From: Utricularia gibba
Lineage: Eukaryota > Streptophyta > Magnoliopsida > Lamiales > Lentibulariaceae
Assembly (NCBI GenBank): GCA_002189035.1
Contig: NEEC01000002.1
Span: forward strand, 4,735,001-4,799,000
DNA: 64,000 nt
Reading direction: 5' to 3'
Numbering within the stretch: position 1 is the stretch's first letter; every line of letters starts with the position of its first letter. Positions 35,668 through 48,109 of the stretch are shown piece by piece. The notes under the pieces were generated by a model, which worked only from the letters and a program-made list of their open reading frames with translations, ran no database searches and had not been told where the DNA came from. The translations under genes and the position numbers were made by a program.

Positions 35668-36340
35668 ATGAGAACAAGGTCAGCGCAGCTTGATACATTA
35701 CCCATTCACCTACATCGCGATTCCAGTAGTAATAGTGTCAAATCCACAATTGACATGGATAGCGACATCTCTAACATGGAAGGTTTGTTTCACAGATGCA
35801 CAGGCATAAGTTGGTTTTTGCATAGTAATGTTGGAACATTTTTTTTCAAATAATGATATGTATGAACATTTCTCAGAAGTAACTAACTAGTTTTCTGCAA
35901 TTGTGTGGAATGTACAGAGAGAATGGCTACCAACATCCACAATGTCAAAACAATGGTGGGAATTCAACAAGTAAGTTCATTTTGAAACTAGGTGAAGAAG
36001 CACATAAGATGAGCTACGATGAATCATGAAAATTAAGTTCATTCAAAAACTGTGCATTGTTTGAGAATTGCCAATTCAATGGTCGTGGTAGTGTAGGTTA
36101 CACCTTCAAGAATTTGAAGAAACAGTGTGAAAAAAGCATGAGCATTGCTTCGATGAAGATGATTCCAAGGTCCCTGATCCAATGTGTAGCACTAATACTA
36201 TTTCTTTGGTTCCAACAAGACCATCTATCATGAACAAAAAAAGGGAAGAAACCTACTAGTAAAAAATCTCCAATGAAGTCCTAGATGATGTTGCAAATGT
36301 CATACTTGAATTTTCTTTACATTACGCAAATTGACTGATG
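35668..36340 (+). pseudogene. second copy of the Ulp1-like gene, N-terminal part
   Basis: An open start (ATGAGAACAAGG, compare ATGAGGCCAAGG at about 32476) reads MRTRSAQLDT...SDISNMEG and meets a plausible donor. A later segment at about 36045-36115 reads CALFENCQFNGRGSVGYTFKN, clearly similar to CGFFYNYQFNNCDSVGYDFKK at about 32849-32920 in the upstream copy. Acidic residues follow (EDDSKVPDP). No protease block is found downstream before the MULE region. It appears to be a truncated tandem relative of 32470-33730. Confidence 0.45.
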
Positions 36341-36474
36341 AATTTGTTATTTGATTGTCCATGAGACAAATTCTTAATCATTTTGCATTCATTTTCATTA
36401 ATGTGTTTATCTCAATATATGGTTTCAATAAGTATCACCATACTCAAAATTGTAGTATGATACGAAAATTATGA

Positions 36475-36625
36475 TTATTATTATTATTATTCAGAGTTTT
36501 TAATAGAGTTTAGAGTTTTGGATAGGATGTCGGCTTTTCATAAAATAAAACTATTATTATCATTAATATTAATATTTAATAATAATAATATTATTATTAT
36601 TATATTTATATTTATATTAGTAATA
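36475..36625. repeat. AAT/ATT microsatellite
   Basis: Runs of ATT and AAT trinucleotides at 36473-36493 and about 36550-36620, partly palindromic. Confidence 0.8.
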
Positions 36626-37244
36626 ATTAAAAAAATCAATATGAGGCAAAATTGTATATTTTGAAACATGTAGTGCCAAAATACACATTTAAAACTTTGA
36701 CGTAAGTTAGAGTATTTTTGTATTTTTAGAAACATTTGAAATAAAAAATATATTTTTAAAACATATATGACATATTTAAACGTTTTGTCATAAAGTTGAG
36801 GATATTGTTGCATATGTGTGTGAACTTTAGAGATGAAGTTGTGCCACAGTAAATTATTAGGACATTTTTGCTCATGTATGTAAACAATTGGTGAGACTTC
36901 TGCTGATTTTCCGTTTTTACAAATGTTAGATAGACATATGGTCCGTATAAGAGATGAAGTTTATAAAGTGATCGTGGTTCATGACTTGTTTCACAGTTCA
37001 ATTCTTCTCATGAAATACATAGATGGTGTGTTTTTTTACATAAGAAGGAATTGTATGAGCCATATTGGCTTAAAATCCAAAGGAATTTCATAGTTGATTA
37101 TATGAGGAATGACTAATACTTTATGATAGAGGTTATATGTGCATCTAATCGATTTTATATTCATATTATATTTATATTAACATGAAAACTGCAAAAATAA
37201 CACCTCAAATTTGGGTCAATATAAGGAGTCAAAACTCCAAGTTT
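36626..37244. other. unassigned AT-rich sequence
   Basis: No feature recognised. It could contain decayed N-terminal MULE transposase sequence but shows no motif. Confidence 0.3.
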
Positions 37245-37830
37245 CATAATTGAAAAAAAGATCTCAAAAGCCTAGGAGATACTTATAAATCTGGTGTTGG
37301 TGGATAACAAAATCAGCTTCTCCTGAGCAAAATCGGTTGAAAAAGATCTCAAAAGCCTCCTGACAACCTGTTATAGGTCGATAGACCGATAAGCATCAAA
37401 ACTGGGCAACAACGATCATTTTGACAATCTAAAAAGTAGCCGAATTATAGAAATATAAGAGTAGTTAGCAATTATCTGTTAGCAGGACTACAGCATGGCC
37501 GGATCAGTTTTCCCTATAAATATAAAGAGTTTTGAATAAGAAAGGTTTGAACTCCCTTTATTCTTACTTGTATTGTTCATTCTTCCTCCTCTATTAGTGA
37601 AACTCATTCTCTTCGATGAGCTTCGATAGCTCCGTGGTTTTTCCGTCTTCCAACGGTTTCCACTTAAAAATCTCTAGCCATTTTTATTTCTCACATCCAC
37701 GTAACAACCCTAAAGCCCGCATATCCTAAAACGGACTCAATCAGGTCAATCTTATATACAACTTCGAATCGGTAAATCGGTTCCCATCGCCAGTCCGATT
37801 TCCGACCACAACATATATGAATTGAAAAGG
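37245..37830 (+). repeat. Copia-type LTR copy 1
   Basis: Shares the order of blocks with 45390-45850 (+) and the reverse complement of 61985-62640: a GAAAAAGATCTCAAAAG block, a CGAATTATAGAAATATAAGAGTAG block, a TATA box (TATAAATATAAAG, about 37516), CTATTAGTGAAACTCATT (about 37592) and GCTCCGTGGTTTTTCCGTC (about 37630). The last resembles the conserved R/U5 stem of plant Copia LTRs. No flanking genes of the element. Confidence 0.55.
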
Positions 37831-37949
37831 TAATCTATTATTATACATTTCAATAATCATATGTATATATCTTTATTTAAATCACATTAAAGAAGTCTCA
37901 AAATATTTTGTAACATAGAACAAATGCAATTTACAAAACAAAACAAAAA

Positions 37950-38850
37950 GGATTCCATTTGATGATCAAGTTACCAAGAAGTATGAGGAGGCCTCTAGAA
38001 AACTTTCTCCACTTACATGCACCACATATGATACACGAAATATGGTTTCAAAAGTGAAATTAGTAGACTCACATGGTACAATAACTAATTGGGTATACTT
38101 TTGAGAGTATATATGTGATTGTGAAGTTTGATAACTTGATAGCTATCAATGTGCTCATTCATAAAAGGTATGTCATGCAATCCATATCATTGTTTTATTT
38201 ACTAAATATTATTAATTGCATTCATTCTTATATAAATATAGACTTATCATCGATTTCGAGTAAAGCCAAGAGATTAGACAAGTGAATATTATAAGGTCAC
38301 ATATTTGATGAATACCTACAATACTCAAGTTCAACCGGTATGAGATGAGCATTATTGGGTACCAGCATCATTTTTATTTCAAGTAGATCTATCAAGAAAG
38401 CAAACAAAACATAGTCGTAGTAATTCGATAACGCACAAGAGACCAGTGAACTTTCAGAATTCAAGAAGATACCATAAGGTTGCTGCAAATAAATCGAATC
38501 CTATGGATGTCAACTCTCAACCTTCTGATCAATCTTATTATGAGACGATACATCGATGTGATTCATCTTGGCCTTCAAGATCTATGCTACCTCAAAGACT
38601 AGATACCATCCTATTGCCCTCTGATTCTCATATTGAGCAACAATCATCCAAATATTCATTATATGAAAGAGAAAATAGCATATCTACATGTAATTCAAGC
38701 TATACTAATACTAGAAATCTTTGTGGCCTCTACAACCATCAATGCTCCATTTCCTTTTGTGATTCATTGTTGAGGTCATCACAAAAATCTACTTTAGGAT
38801 GGTTAGGACGACATTTCGGACTATCATGGAAGCTTAAGAAAAAATGATGT
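37950..38850 (+). pseudogene. MULE transposase C-terminal part (SWIM finger)
   Basis: The + frame around 38095-38165 reads WVYF.EYICDCEV..LDSYQCAHS, fitting the SWIM zinc finger (C-x-C-x(n)-C-x-H) of Mutator-like transposases, with all four ligands present although stops intervene. A donor-like GTATGT follows at 38168. The next exon reads DEHYWVPASFLFQVDLSRKQTKHSRS (about 38347-38420), matching the family's tail before the basic region, and a 133-codon open frame (38446-38847) follows. The catalytic DDE region is not visible. SWIM and tail resemble the minus-strand copy at 43990-45335. Confidence 0.6.
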
Positions 38851-38869
38851 TGATACATAAATTCATTAA

Positions 38870-40600
38870 TTATTTAATTATGTATTGTTAATTTTTTGTT
38901 TTTGAAATCAATGAATTAAAATTATAACATATGTTCATAATATTGTAATACCATAGTATATATTGAACTTGATAATAATTATTCAAACATAATGTTTTAT
39001 TTTGATTATTTTAATCTATATAATTAAATAACTATAGTATTTAATTTTTATTTGATTAATTATACTATATATATTTTATTATTTATGCCAATTGCTTTTG
39101 AACACAATAAATTGCCAATAAACTATATATTTAAAGTAAATTATCAATAAAAATGAATACTTAAGGTAAATTGCTAAGAAAATGTAAACAATGGTGAATG
39201 GTCAAAATAAATGAATATTGAAGGTAAATTGTTAGTAAAAATGTAAACAAGGATAAAATATAATGAGTGTTCTGGAAAATTTTTAAAATCTATTTTTATT
39301 TTTTAGAAGTAAAAATAATTTTGTTCTAGAACACTATTAAATGAAAATATAATTCTATCAAAAACATTTTTAAAATAATAATTACAAAAGTTATTTTTGG
39401 AAAAATAAGAAATTTGCTATTTTTACTTTTTACTTCTACTTTTCAAAATTATTTTTAAAAAATAAAAACAATTTTCAAAAATTTTTCAAAATACTGTTAT
39501 AAAGAAATAGAGGTAAATTATCAATAAATAATGATAAAAAAAAGTAAATAATAAATGCATTAAAGAGGAAAAGGTATATGAGTAATAAAATTAATATGAC
39601 AAGGTCCGGGAAATGGGGTAAATACCCTACTTTTAAAATTTGATTTGTATTTTACTCTATTTTACCTTTTCTTTAGTAATTACCTTGTGTTGTTTGGTTT
39701 GTATTTTACTCCATTATTGTAGTAAAATTTTAATTAAAATGCAAAATACATAAATTCTTTTATATCATATTTTGTTTTTAATTATGCATTCCTTTACCTA
39801 AAATTTTCAAAATGTAATTTATTCATATAGAATCAGTATTTTATAATGCATATATTATACATTTGTATTGTTTTAATTTACATTTTTTGATAAATAATTT
39901 ATTTTGAAAAAGTATTGAAATCTATTTTTACTTTTTGATAAATAAAATAGTTTTTATTATAAAATAAATTTTTTTATTATTTTATTTATATCAAAATTAT
40001 TTCTGATTTTATAATGATCAAATGTTAAAAGTAAAATTAAATTATTCATAATTTTTAACTTTTATTTCTATTTAAATATATTTTATTGAATTAATAGTTA
40101 TCTTTTTCTCAAAATAAAAAGTATGTTTAATGTTAATGTAAACAAAATACAGATTTGAAATAATATATTCATTTATCTTATATAATAATTTTGTTATAAG
40201 TAACATATATTAATAATATGTTTTTTATATAATCAGATTTTGTAAATAAAAATATTCAATCTGATAATATTTTCAATATTTAGTCATAAAATTTATTTCA
40301 TTTTTTATTATTTGTATAAACTATGATTAAAAGCTTATGTATATAAAAAAAATTTCAAAACAATACATCATATTTTATTATTCTTATAATTAGATTTTGA
40401 ATTCTTTAAAAAGGAATGTTGATAAACTATTTGGTAAGATTAAGAATGAAAAAAATCTAAAGATTCAATTTAATTTTTAATAGAGTAAATTATAAAAACA
40501 TTTAATTTAGTCAGTTACATTACAAAGAAATTTTATTAGGAACTAAAACACCAATTCAATATCTCTTGTAAAAGCTAAACGAAGCCGTTATTGTACAAAA
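38870..40600. other. very AT-rich spacer with short reiterations
   Basis: Words such as GAATACTTAAGGTAAATTGCTAAG and AATGTAAACAA recur at about 39085-39250, and an inverted pair GTGTTCTGGAA / TTCTAGAACAC encloses 39268-39334. No coding sequence. Acts as the intergenic region upstream of the RPL35A promoter. Confidence 0.5.
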
Positions 40601-40779
40601 TGAGCCCAACATCCGAGGAGGGACCGTTTTCCCAGGCCTCACGGAATTAATTCGTACTTTCCGGCAACCGAGGTTCAATCAAATGCGCTGTGGTTCACCG
40701 AGCGCAGCTGGGTGTCAGATTTTGAATTTCCTCTTCGTTGGTTGGGTCGAAACATGTCCACCACCCTTCCAGGAAACGT

Positions 40780-41433
<654 letters not shown>

Positions 41434-41434
41434 G

Positions 41435-41794
41435 GTAAAGCTCCAGCTCTTATTGTTTCCGAAATGAACATTAGACACTCGTTTGTTACTAGTATCTATG
41501 CGGAGGCCTTTGGTATCCTTGAGGCTCTATTCTTACCATAGGCTCAGCTGCAGAAGTTTATTCAGACTTGTCATAGCTATGTTTACTGGAATATTATAAT
41601 CCTATCTTGTTGACCAGTTGGGTTCAAGTTTAAGATCAGGAAAAAGTCTTAACCCTAGCATGAGATTGTCTATCACTTGAAACCATGTTTTGAGCCAGAT
41701 TCAATTGAAAAACGAAGTTGTTCTTTAGGAGTAGTCCTAGTGTGCATATCATTTTTCCCATTCACCTTGCTGAAATTCCGTGTTGTGTTTGCAG
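41435..41794 (+). other. probable 3' UTR intron of RPL35A
   Basis: The stop TAA (41431-41433) is followed by G|GTAAAG, a strong donor (AAG|GTAAAG), and a matching acceptor TGTTTGCAG|GG lies at 41786-41794. The downstream exon from 41795 (GATAAAGCTTAGTC...) looks like moderately GC-balanced 3' UTR to about 42000. Because the stop lies one base before the junction, nonsense-mediated decay would not be expected. Confidence 0.55.
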
Positions 41795-41999
41795 GGATAA
41801 AGCTTAGTCTGCGCATTCTCTGGAATCACTCGCGTGGGCCGAACTGATTTTTCGGTTTGTGTTCCGTAGTTTTGCATTTTGTCACCAATTTCTTTCCCAG
41901 CTCCTCTTGTTTGGACACCGATCCAATGAACATCAAGCGTCTTCTACCAATTGGAATGAACATCACTTGCAAATTATTAAACTAATTCTGTTCATTTGA

Positions 42000-43140
42000 T
42001 ATTCTTTTTTAAATATTTGGTACGTGATGTATGAACAAATAATTTTTTAATATGAAAAATGATTGACAATATTAAGGCATGCTGTATGAATTGGTAATTG
42101 AATAACATTTAATGTTTTCGATAATTCATGTCTATTATAATAATTATCGGCATCATAGGAAAAAATCAATATAAAGATAAACAAGTTACGCAAAATTGTG
42201 GAAAAAAATAAATATAATAATTACTAGTGTTATTTGAGAGAATAAGTCTAATGAAATAAATTGGTGACATACTGTTTTTAAACAAATAAATTTAAAAAAT
42301 ATTTGATTTTAGATTTGGTTTGTAAAATACTGCTGGTCACAATGTCAGAATGACACGTTTTATCATTACCAATTGTTTAAATAGAATGCAAAATTCACAA
42401 GTTTAAAATTGAAAAAATAAGTATGATTGTATTTATTTGGGAGTGAATGAGAGGGGAGGAAGGAAGCGATCAACATTGTTATAGCGTTTGGTCGACCCTT
42501 CCTTCCATATACCCGTATAGAATACCACACAATTTCATCCTTTCCTCCATATAAGCATAACAAGCATTCACAAGTCAATCAATATGTGATGTTGAATTTA
42601 AAAGTATATACGAAATTCTTCTAAACTGAAACATCTCTTATCTAAAATATAATAATTATTTGTTTCTTATTGATATACATGTGATTCGTTATTTTAAAAT
42701 AATTTCAATTTATGTTTATTATCTATTTCATAATAACAAAATTGTATTTTTTAAAATATAAATACTAATATAACATTATACAACAAAATATATGTTTATT
42801 AAAATACAAAAAATTTAAAATTGTAGTTACATAAAGTTTAAATTAAATATGATAAAATACAAGATCTGCTATTATATCATATAAATTAAAATAAAAAAAT
42901 AAATTTAATCTAAATAACATATAAGTATCAAACAAAAAATTATTTTAAAATATAAAAATTATATTCGATCCAAATGAAACTTAATAATCGATTAAAAATA
43001 CAAATTTAAATTAAAAAATTGCAGTTGATCCAAATTAGCAATAAGCCTCTATTAATAATAAAAAATTAAAATAAAAAATTATACTCAATTTATATAAAAT
43101 TTAAAACTTTACTAATAATAAAAATTTACAATATAAAAAA
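42000..43140. other. AT-rich intergenic sequence
   Basis: No gene or repeat edge recognised; long A/T runs. Confidence 0.4.
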
Positions 43141-43345
43141 TATGCATACGGGAGTGGGTTAGAGTAACTCTCCACGTGTTCGTATGCATATATAAAATAT
43201 AAATTATAAAATGTAACTACTCCACACGGACATGGATTACGATAATCCATGTTGGTATGCCACCCACACTCCACATAGGCATAAGTTACTGTAACTGACT
43301 GACATAGGTACGCCACGTAACCCACGTCGGTATGCCACCCTCAAC
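43141..43345. repeat. cluster of perfect hairpins in an AT desert
   Basis: TATGCATACG (43141-43150) pairs with CGTATGCATA (43181-43190). CATGGATTA-CGA-TAATCCATG (43231-43251) is a perfect stem of 9 bp. AGTTAC-T-GTAACT (43284-43296) is a third palindrome. GGTATGCCACC occurs twice (about 43254 and 43330). The region is more GC-rich than its surroundings. Possibly a diverged tandem array of a palindromic unit. Confidence 0.6.
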
Positions 43346-43989
43346 ATGGGTGCAGATCGTGTGTGGAATTTTCTATGCTCGTCTACATAGTAGCATAGTC
43401 GACACTAATATCCAATGGATAATCTTGTATTTATTTTTTTTTATTATATCTAATTAGAATCATAGTAATTAGAATTTAAATAAATTAATTTCCGAAAAAA
43501 ATCCAAAAATCATAAGCATATTCTGATTATTCGTTTAATATTTGTTTAAAAATTATAAAATTATCTATAATAATCTAATTATAAATGAAAAATATAAAAT
43601 ACTTTAATAAAAGTATTATAATAATACTGAAATATGCTAGATTTTAATTATAAAATAAGAATTATGATGATAAAAAAATTATTATAATAGGTGATAAAAT
43701 AAATATTAAATTTTGTGATTAAATTTGAATTCTATAAATTTTGTATATTTTATCATTATCATATTAAGATAAAATTTTGTAATTAAATTTGAATTCTATA
43801 AATGTATTATATTTTTATGAATTAATTTCAAATATAAAAATTATAATAATTAAGAGAAATCTATGTTCATGAATGTTTATGAATGATTCTGAATTCTAAA
43901 TAAGCAATCATAAATAATATATCATTGTTTAAAATTTAAAATATCTTACAAATTACCTCTTCATGGAACGTGGAGTGAAGACATTGATA
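43346..43989. other. AT-rich sequence, nothing recognised
   Basis: A phrase TTTTGTGATTAAATTTGAATTCTATAAAT-like occurs twice (about 43713 and 43773). No gene seen. Confidence 0.35.
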
Positions 43990-45335
43990 AAGGCTTTTAC
44001 ACTGAATTTATTTCTTGAATTGCGCCTACTTGATCCCAGCTCAGACGAGGATGAGGGAAGAGATGATGGTATGTGTGTGATATCGAATTTCTAGTAGTTG
44101 TAGCCGAATAATCTGTCATCTGACTCCAATGTTCATCATCATATGATGAATGTTTGAATGAGTAGCCTGATGATGTAAAGAAATCTGACAATAGTAGACT
44201 ACTGTCTCGTCTTCAAGGTATCACTTGTATAGAGCCATGACTTGGTGCTTTTGAACCTTGGGTACATTAGCCATGCTTATTGTTACAGATGTTGGTGGAG
44301 CATTCAAATTGATTGGAGTTAATTCTTGATTTTGATTCCATCATCTCCTTCCACTAGTTTGTTGAAATTCTATAGGTTCTTTGTATCTCATTGAGTGAAT
44401 TCTATCCTTTTGAATCCGTTTTCTTGTATGATTTACGTGGAGCTCAAAATGGTATTGGATTCCAATCTTTTTCATTTCATACTAGATTTATGCTGCTCTT
44501 GTAAGTACTCACTAAAAACGTCATTCGATAGTAATCAGAGGTTTTATTTTTTGGATTGACTTGAAAACAATGGCATGCCTGTACATGAATGCGGTATTAT
44601 GTCTTTTAGATATAAAACATTGTCATACAATGCATATTTGGATTTACCTTTTGTGCATAGAAGTATGGATATAGATCTATTTGTCAAATTCCACAATCAC
44701 ATATTTCATTTATGACCTTCACCATTTAAGTTTCAGATGAACGCGTGGTCTCTATTATGATGTCGGCTAACTGATTTTCAGCATTATACATTGCATCTAA
44801 GTTGAGATAGTAATATAAATGTTTTATCATAGAGTCTGTTAATTTTCTTACAAAAAGGGATCCTTTTTTTTCTTTTTAGCGAGTGCTGCTTTGTATATTT
44901 CAAAGTATTCTCTCCCCTTTTCAAAGGTCATCTATTCAAATACTTGATATTATTCTATTAAAAACTGAAAACAAAATATTTGATTAAAATCTATCTTAAA
45001 AATTTGTGCATTAAGCATCAAGTTTCTTTTAAAGCACTGTTCAATGCCTCTACATAATTCGTAGTCATTATAATATGCCTATTGTATTAAAATATTAATA
45101 ACTTACTATTATTTAAATTATAACTCATTGAATAAAATTAAAATTAGTTAAAATTAGTACCCTCCATCATATAATAAGGTCCACCTTTGTTTAAGGATGC
45201 GATTCATGTACTCATTGTATCATCGAATTCACTTTGGGTTTTTGCATATGTAGTGCATCTGACCATTTCTGATATAGCTGTAGACTTTTTTCCTAGATGG
45301 GATTGTACATTTTTACGAATGTGGAATGCACAAAA
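43990..45335 (-). pseudogene. MULE transposase, C-terminal two thirds
   Basis: Minus-strand blocks in order: HRFCAFHIRKNVQSHLGKK (about 45330-45275), matching the H-x-F-C-x-x-H-x-x-x-N motif near the third catalytic residue; an alpha-helical EFDDTM...LNKGG segment; MTTNYVEALNSALKE (about 45080-45035), matching the conserved TTNxAExxNxxLK motif; EKGREYFEIYKAAL; SWIM finger ICDCGI...DLYPYFYAQ (about 44710-44650), whose C-x-H pair is lost; and a C-terminal NEKDWNPIPF block (about 44440-44470). Stops, frameshifts and probable introns are present. The N-terminal part is cut off by the Copia-type LTR at 45390. Confidence 0.7.
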
Positions 45336-45389
45336 ACGATGCACAACATAATAAGGGAATGACTATTTGTAATTCTTGTATACCGTCAA

Positions 45390-45850
45390 AAGTCCCCATC
45401 CACAATCAATGTGATGGAGGTTTAAATCGCCAAGTGCCACGTGGAGGTAGGAAGAGGAGATACTTGTTGATCAACAAATCGGGGAATAGCAAAATCGGCC
45501 CTACACAGATGAAGTTGACCAAGAAGAGGATCTCGATGGTTCTGAGAGTATGTAACAGGTCAACAGACCAGTAGGGTTAGAACTAGGCAATGGCGGCAAT
45601 TTTTGACAGAGTCTGAAAAATTTCCGAATTACATGAATATTAGAGCAGTCGACGGTTATCTGTTAATAGTACCACCACAGTATGGCTACGAGATGCAGAA
45701 AGTAATCGACACCTGTAGAGTTCAATCGAATTGGCTCTCCATATAGATATGAGTAAGTTTGAACAAGAAAAGTTTGACTCCCTACATTTTTATTTGCATT
45801 TTTCATTCATCTCCCCTTAGTGAAACCCATTTTTCGATCCTAACAAACCC
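45390..45850 (+). repeat. Copia-type LTR copy 2, just upstream of the PPR gene
   Basis: Shares blocks with 37245-37830: GGTCAACAGACCAGTAG, CCGAATTACATGAATATTAGAGCAG (about 45622), a degenerate TATA region CATATAGATATGAGT (about 45741), GAACAAGAAAAGTTTGACTCCC (about 45761) and CTTAGTGAAACCCATTTTTC (about 45816). Its U5 end is missing: it stops about 165 bp before the PPR start codon. Confidence 0.55.
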
Positions 45851-46015
45851 ATTCTACAACCCAAAAATGGAACCGATTTTTCACCAAATGAGCCGAGTCG
45901 AGTGGGCTTCACACTAGAGCCCCGCAGGCGCAGACCTGAATAAAAATAATTAGAATAAGCATAATCGGCAGCAGTGTATGTATATATATCCCGCTGCTTT
46001 CGCTCAAGTTCGCAT

Positions 46016-48109
46016 ATGGCAGCAGAGTGCCTTCCGAAGGTCCTGACTTCCCGAAGACTCCTCAAGCTCCTCCGATCGGAGAAGACTTTAAAATCAGCTA
46101 TCAGCCTATTGGATGCGGCGCCTGAAGACGCCGTTTCGGCCGACGTATTCTACTACATTCTCCGGCGGGTATCCGTCTCCCGTGACGCAAAGCTCCTTCC
46201 GTTTGTCAACCGAATCGTCGACTTAGTCAGGCGTCGAAGATGCGTTTGCACGGAAGATACCGCGTTGTCTGTTTTGAGGTTCTATTCACGAAATTCACTG
46301 GCGGATAAAGCGGTGGAAGTTTTTCAAAAAATGGAGGAGGTTTTCGGTTGTGAACCTGGGGTGAAGTCATATAATTGTTTGATAAACGCGTTTGTGTTGT
46401 CGAATCAGTTGGAAAAAGCGGAAGTTTTCATTAGGCATTTAAGAGTAATGGGCGTGAAGCCTAATGTGGAGACTTTCAACTTGCTGATTAATATTGGTTG
46501 TAAGAGGAGGGATTTTGGAAAGGCGAGAGAGTTGATCGATACCATGTGGGCGCGAGATCTGATCCCTGATATTTATAGTTACGGCACTTTGATTAACGGC
46601 TTGGTAAAGAATGGCGATTTGAATGAGGCTATGCAGGTATTCGAGGAAATGCTTGAGAGGGATTTGAAGCCTGATGTCGCGTGTTACAATATGTTAGTTG
46701 ATGGATTCTTGAAGAAGGGTGACTGCAGGGTGGCTGGTGAGGTGCTTGCGAAATTAACTAAAGATTCACGGGCTTATCCTAATGTAGCTACTTTCAATAT
46801 CCTAATTAGCGGCTTATGCAAGTGTGGTAGAATTAATGAGGGTCTGGAAGTGTGGAATAGGATGAAGAAGTTGAACCAAAAGATGGATTTATTTACCTAC
46901 AGCCCTTTGATTCAAGGGTTATGTCAGTTGAAGGACATTGATGGTGCTGAGAGAGTTTATAAGGAGATGATTCAAATCAATGTATCACCTGATGCTGTTG
47001 TTAACAATGCAATGTTGAACGGCTTTTTCCAGGCCAATAGGATTGAAAAGTGTTTTGAGTTATGGGAGTTCATGGGAAGTGAGGGTACTCGAAATGTTGC
47101 TAGTTTTAATATTATGATGAAGGGTCTTTTTTCCATCGGTGATGTGGATCGAGCCATTCATATCTGGGAGGTAATGAATGACAGCGGCCATGCTGCTGAT
47201 CCCAAAACGTTCGGAGTTTTAGTGGATGGGCTCTGCAAGAATGGATATTGTAACAAGTGTTTAGTCTTGTTGGAGACTGCAAAGGAGAATGGAACTGTTT
47301 TAGATGCATATACGTATTCAGCTGTGATTCATGGGTTATGCAGAGAAGCAAAATTTGCTGAAGCAGTTGCAATTTTGAATGATATGACCCAGAGTGCCTG
47401 TATGCCAACTGCTCCTGTTTATAATGCATTGATGAATGGTTTTTTACATGCTTCTCGGATTGATGATGCAATTAGAATTTTTCATGAAATGAAGGCCATG
47501 AATTGCTCCCCTACGATTGTAAGTTTTAATATTATTTTAAATGGACTATGCAAGGCAGAAAAATTTGGAAATGCCTACGATCTCTTGATGGAAATGTTGG
47601 ATAATGGATGGAAACCGGATGTGATTACTTATACCTTTATAATAAAAGGCCTCTGTCAGAGCCATAAGGTTGAGAGGGCTCTTGAACTGTGGAATGAAGT
47701 ACTTGAAAAAGGCTTCAAACCTGATGCACAGATGCATAATATTTTGATTCATGGCCTCTGTTCTGATGGAAAATTAGAAGTTGCCCTTTCCGTTTATTTA
47801 GATATGAAAAGATTCAACTGTTCCCCGAACCTTGTGACATACAATACCCTTATGGATGGATTTTACAAGGTTGGCGATTCCAGCAGTGCTCTAATAATTT
47901 GGGCTCGTCTTCTTACAAATGGAATGCAGCCTGATATTATTTCCTACAACATCTCATTCAGAGGTCTTTGCTCTTGCAATAGATTATCTGAAGCCATTTT
48001 GTTCTTAAATGATGCCTTGTCAAAGAAAATTGTTCCAACTGTGGTTTCATGGAGCATACTTGTCCGAGCTGTAATTTGTTCAGGGTGTCAGCATGATCAT
48101 ATTTTTTGA
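46016..48109 (+). CDS. P-class pentatricopeptide repeat protein, intronless
   Basis: Open frame of 697 residues. The start ATG at 46016 gives MAAECLPKVLTSRRLLKLL, an arginine/lysine-rich N-terminus suited to mitochondrial or plastid import; the frame is open further upstream only from a GTG. About 17 tandem 35-residue PPR motifs run from about residue 110 to the end (YNCLINAF, FNLLINIG, YGTLINGL, YNMLVDGF, FNILISGL and so on), all P-type, with no E, DYW or SMR domain. PPR proteins bind organellar RNA and act in processing, stability or translation. Overall repeat order and the ending TVVSWSILVRAVI resemble the Arabidopsis At3g09060 protein of similar length, from memory. A TGGGCTTC site II-like motif lies at about 45913 and a TATATATA at 45981-45988, very close to the start codon. 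No defects seen. Confidence 0.95.
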   Translation: MAAECLPKVLTSRRLLKLLRSEKTLKSAISLLDAAPEDAVSADVFYYILRRVSVSRDAKLLPFVNRIVDLVRRRRCVCTEDTALSVLRFYSRNSLADKAVEVFQKMEEVFGCEPGVKSYNCLINAFVLSNQLEKAEVFIRHLRVMGVKPNVETFNLLINIGCKRRDFGKARELIDTMWARDLIPDIYSYGTLINGLVKNGDLNEAMQVFEEMLERDLKPDVACYNMLVDGFLKKGDCRVAGEVLAKLTKDSRAYPNVATFNILISGLCKCGRINEGLEVWNRMKKLNQKMDLFTYSPLIQGLCQLKDIDGAERVYKEMIQINVSPDAVVNNAMLNGFFQANRIEKCFELWEFMGSEGTRNVASFNIMMKGLFSIGDVDRAIHIWEVMNDSGHAADPKTFGVLVDGLCKNGYCNKCLVLLETAKENGTVLDAYTYSAVIHGLCREAKFAEAVAILNDMTQSACMPTAPVYNALMNGFLHASRIDDAIRIFHEMKAMNCSPTIVSFNIILNGLCKAEKFGNAYDLLMEMLDNGWKPDVITYTFIIKGLCQSHKVERALELWNEVLEKGFKPDAQMHNILIHGLCSDGKLEVALSVYLDMKRFNCSPNLVTYNTLMDGFYKVGDSSSALIIWARLLTNGMQPDIISYNISFRGLCSCNRLSEAILFLNDALSKKIVPTVVSWSILVRAVICSGCQHDHIF

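Noticed and set aside
45974-46015. Upstream extension of the PPR start
   Set aside because: The upstream codon is GTG, not ATG; the first ATG in frame is at 46016 and is followed by a typical organelle-targeting start.
47112-47471. 119-codon - frame within the PPR gene
   Set aside because: Antisense shadow of the PPR coding sequence; histidine/leucine-rich composition is typical of such shadows.
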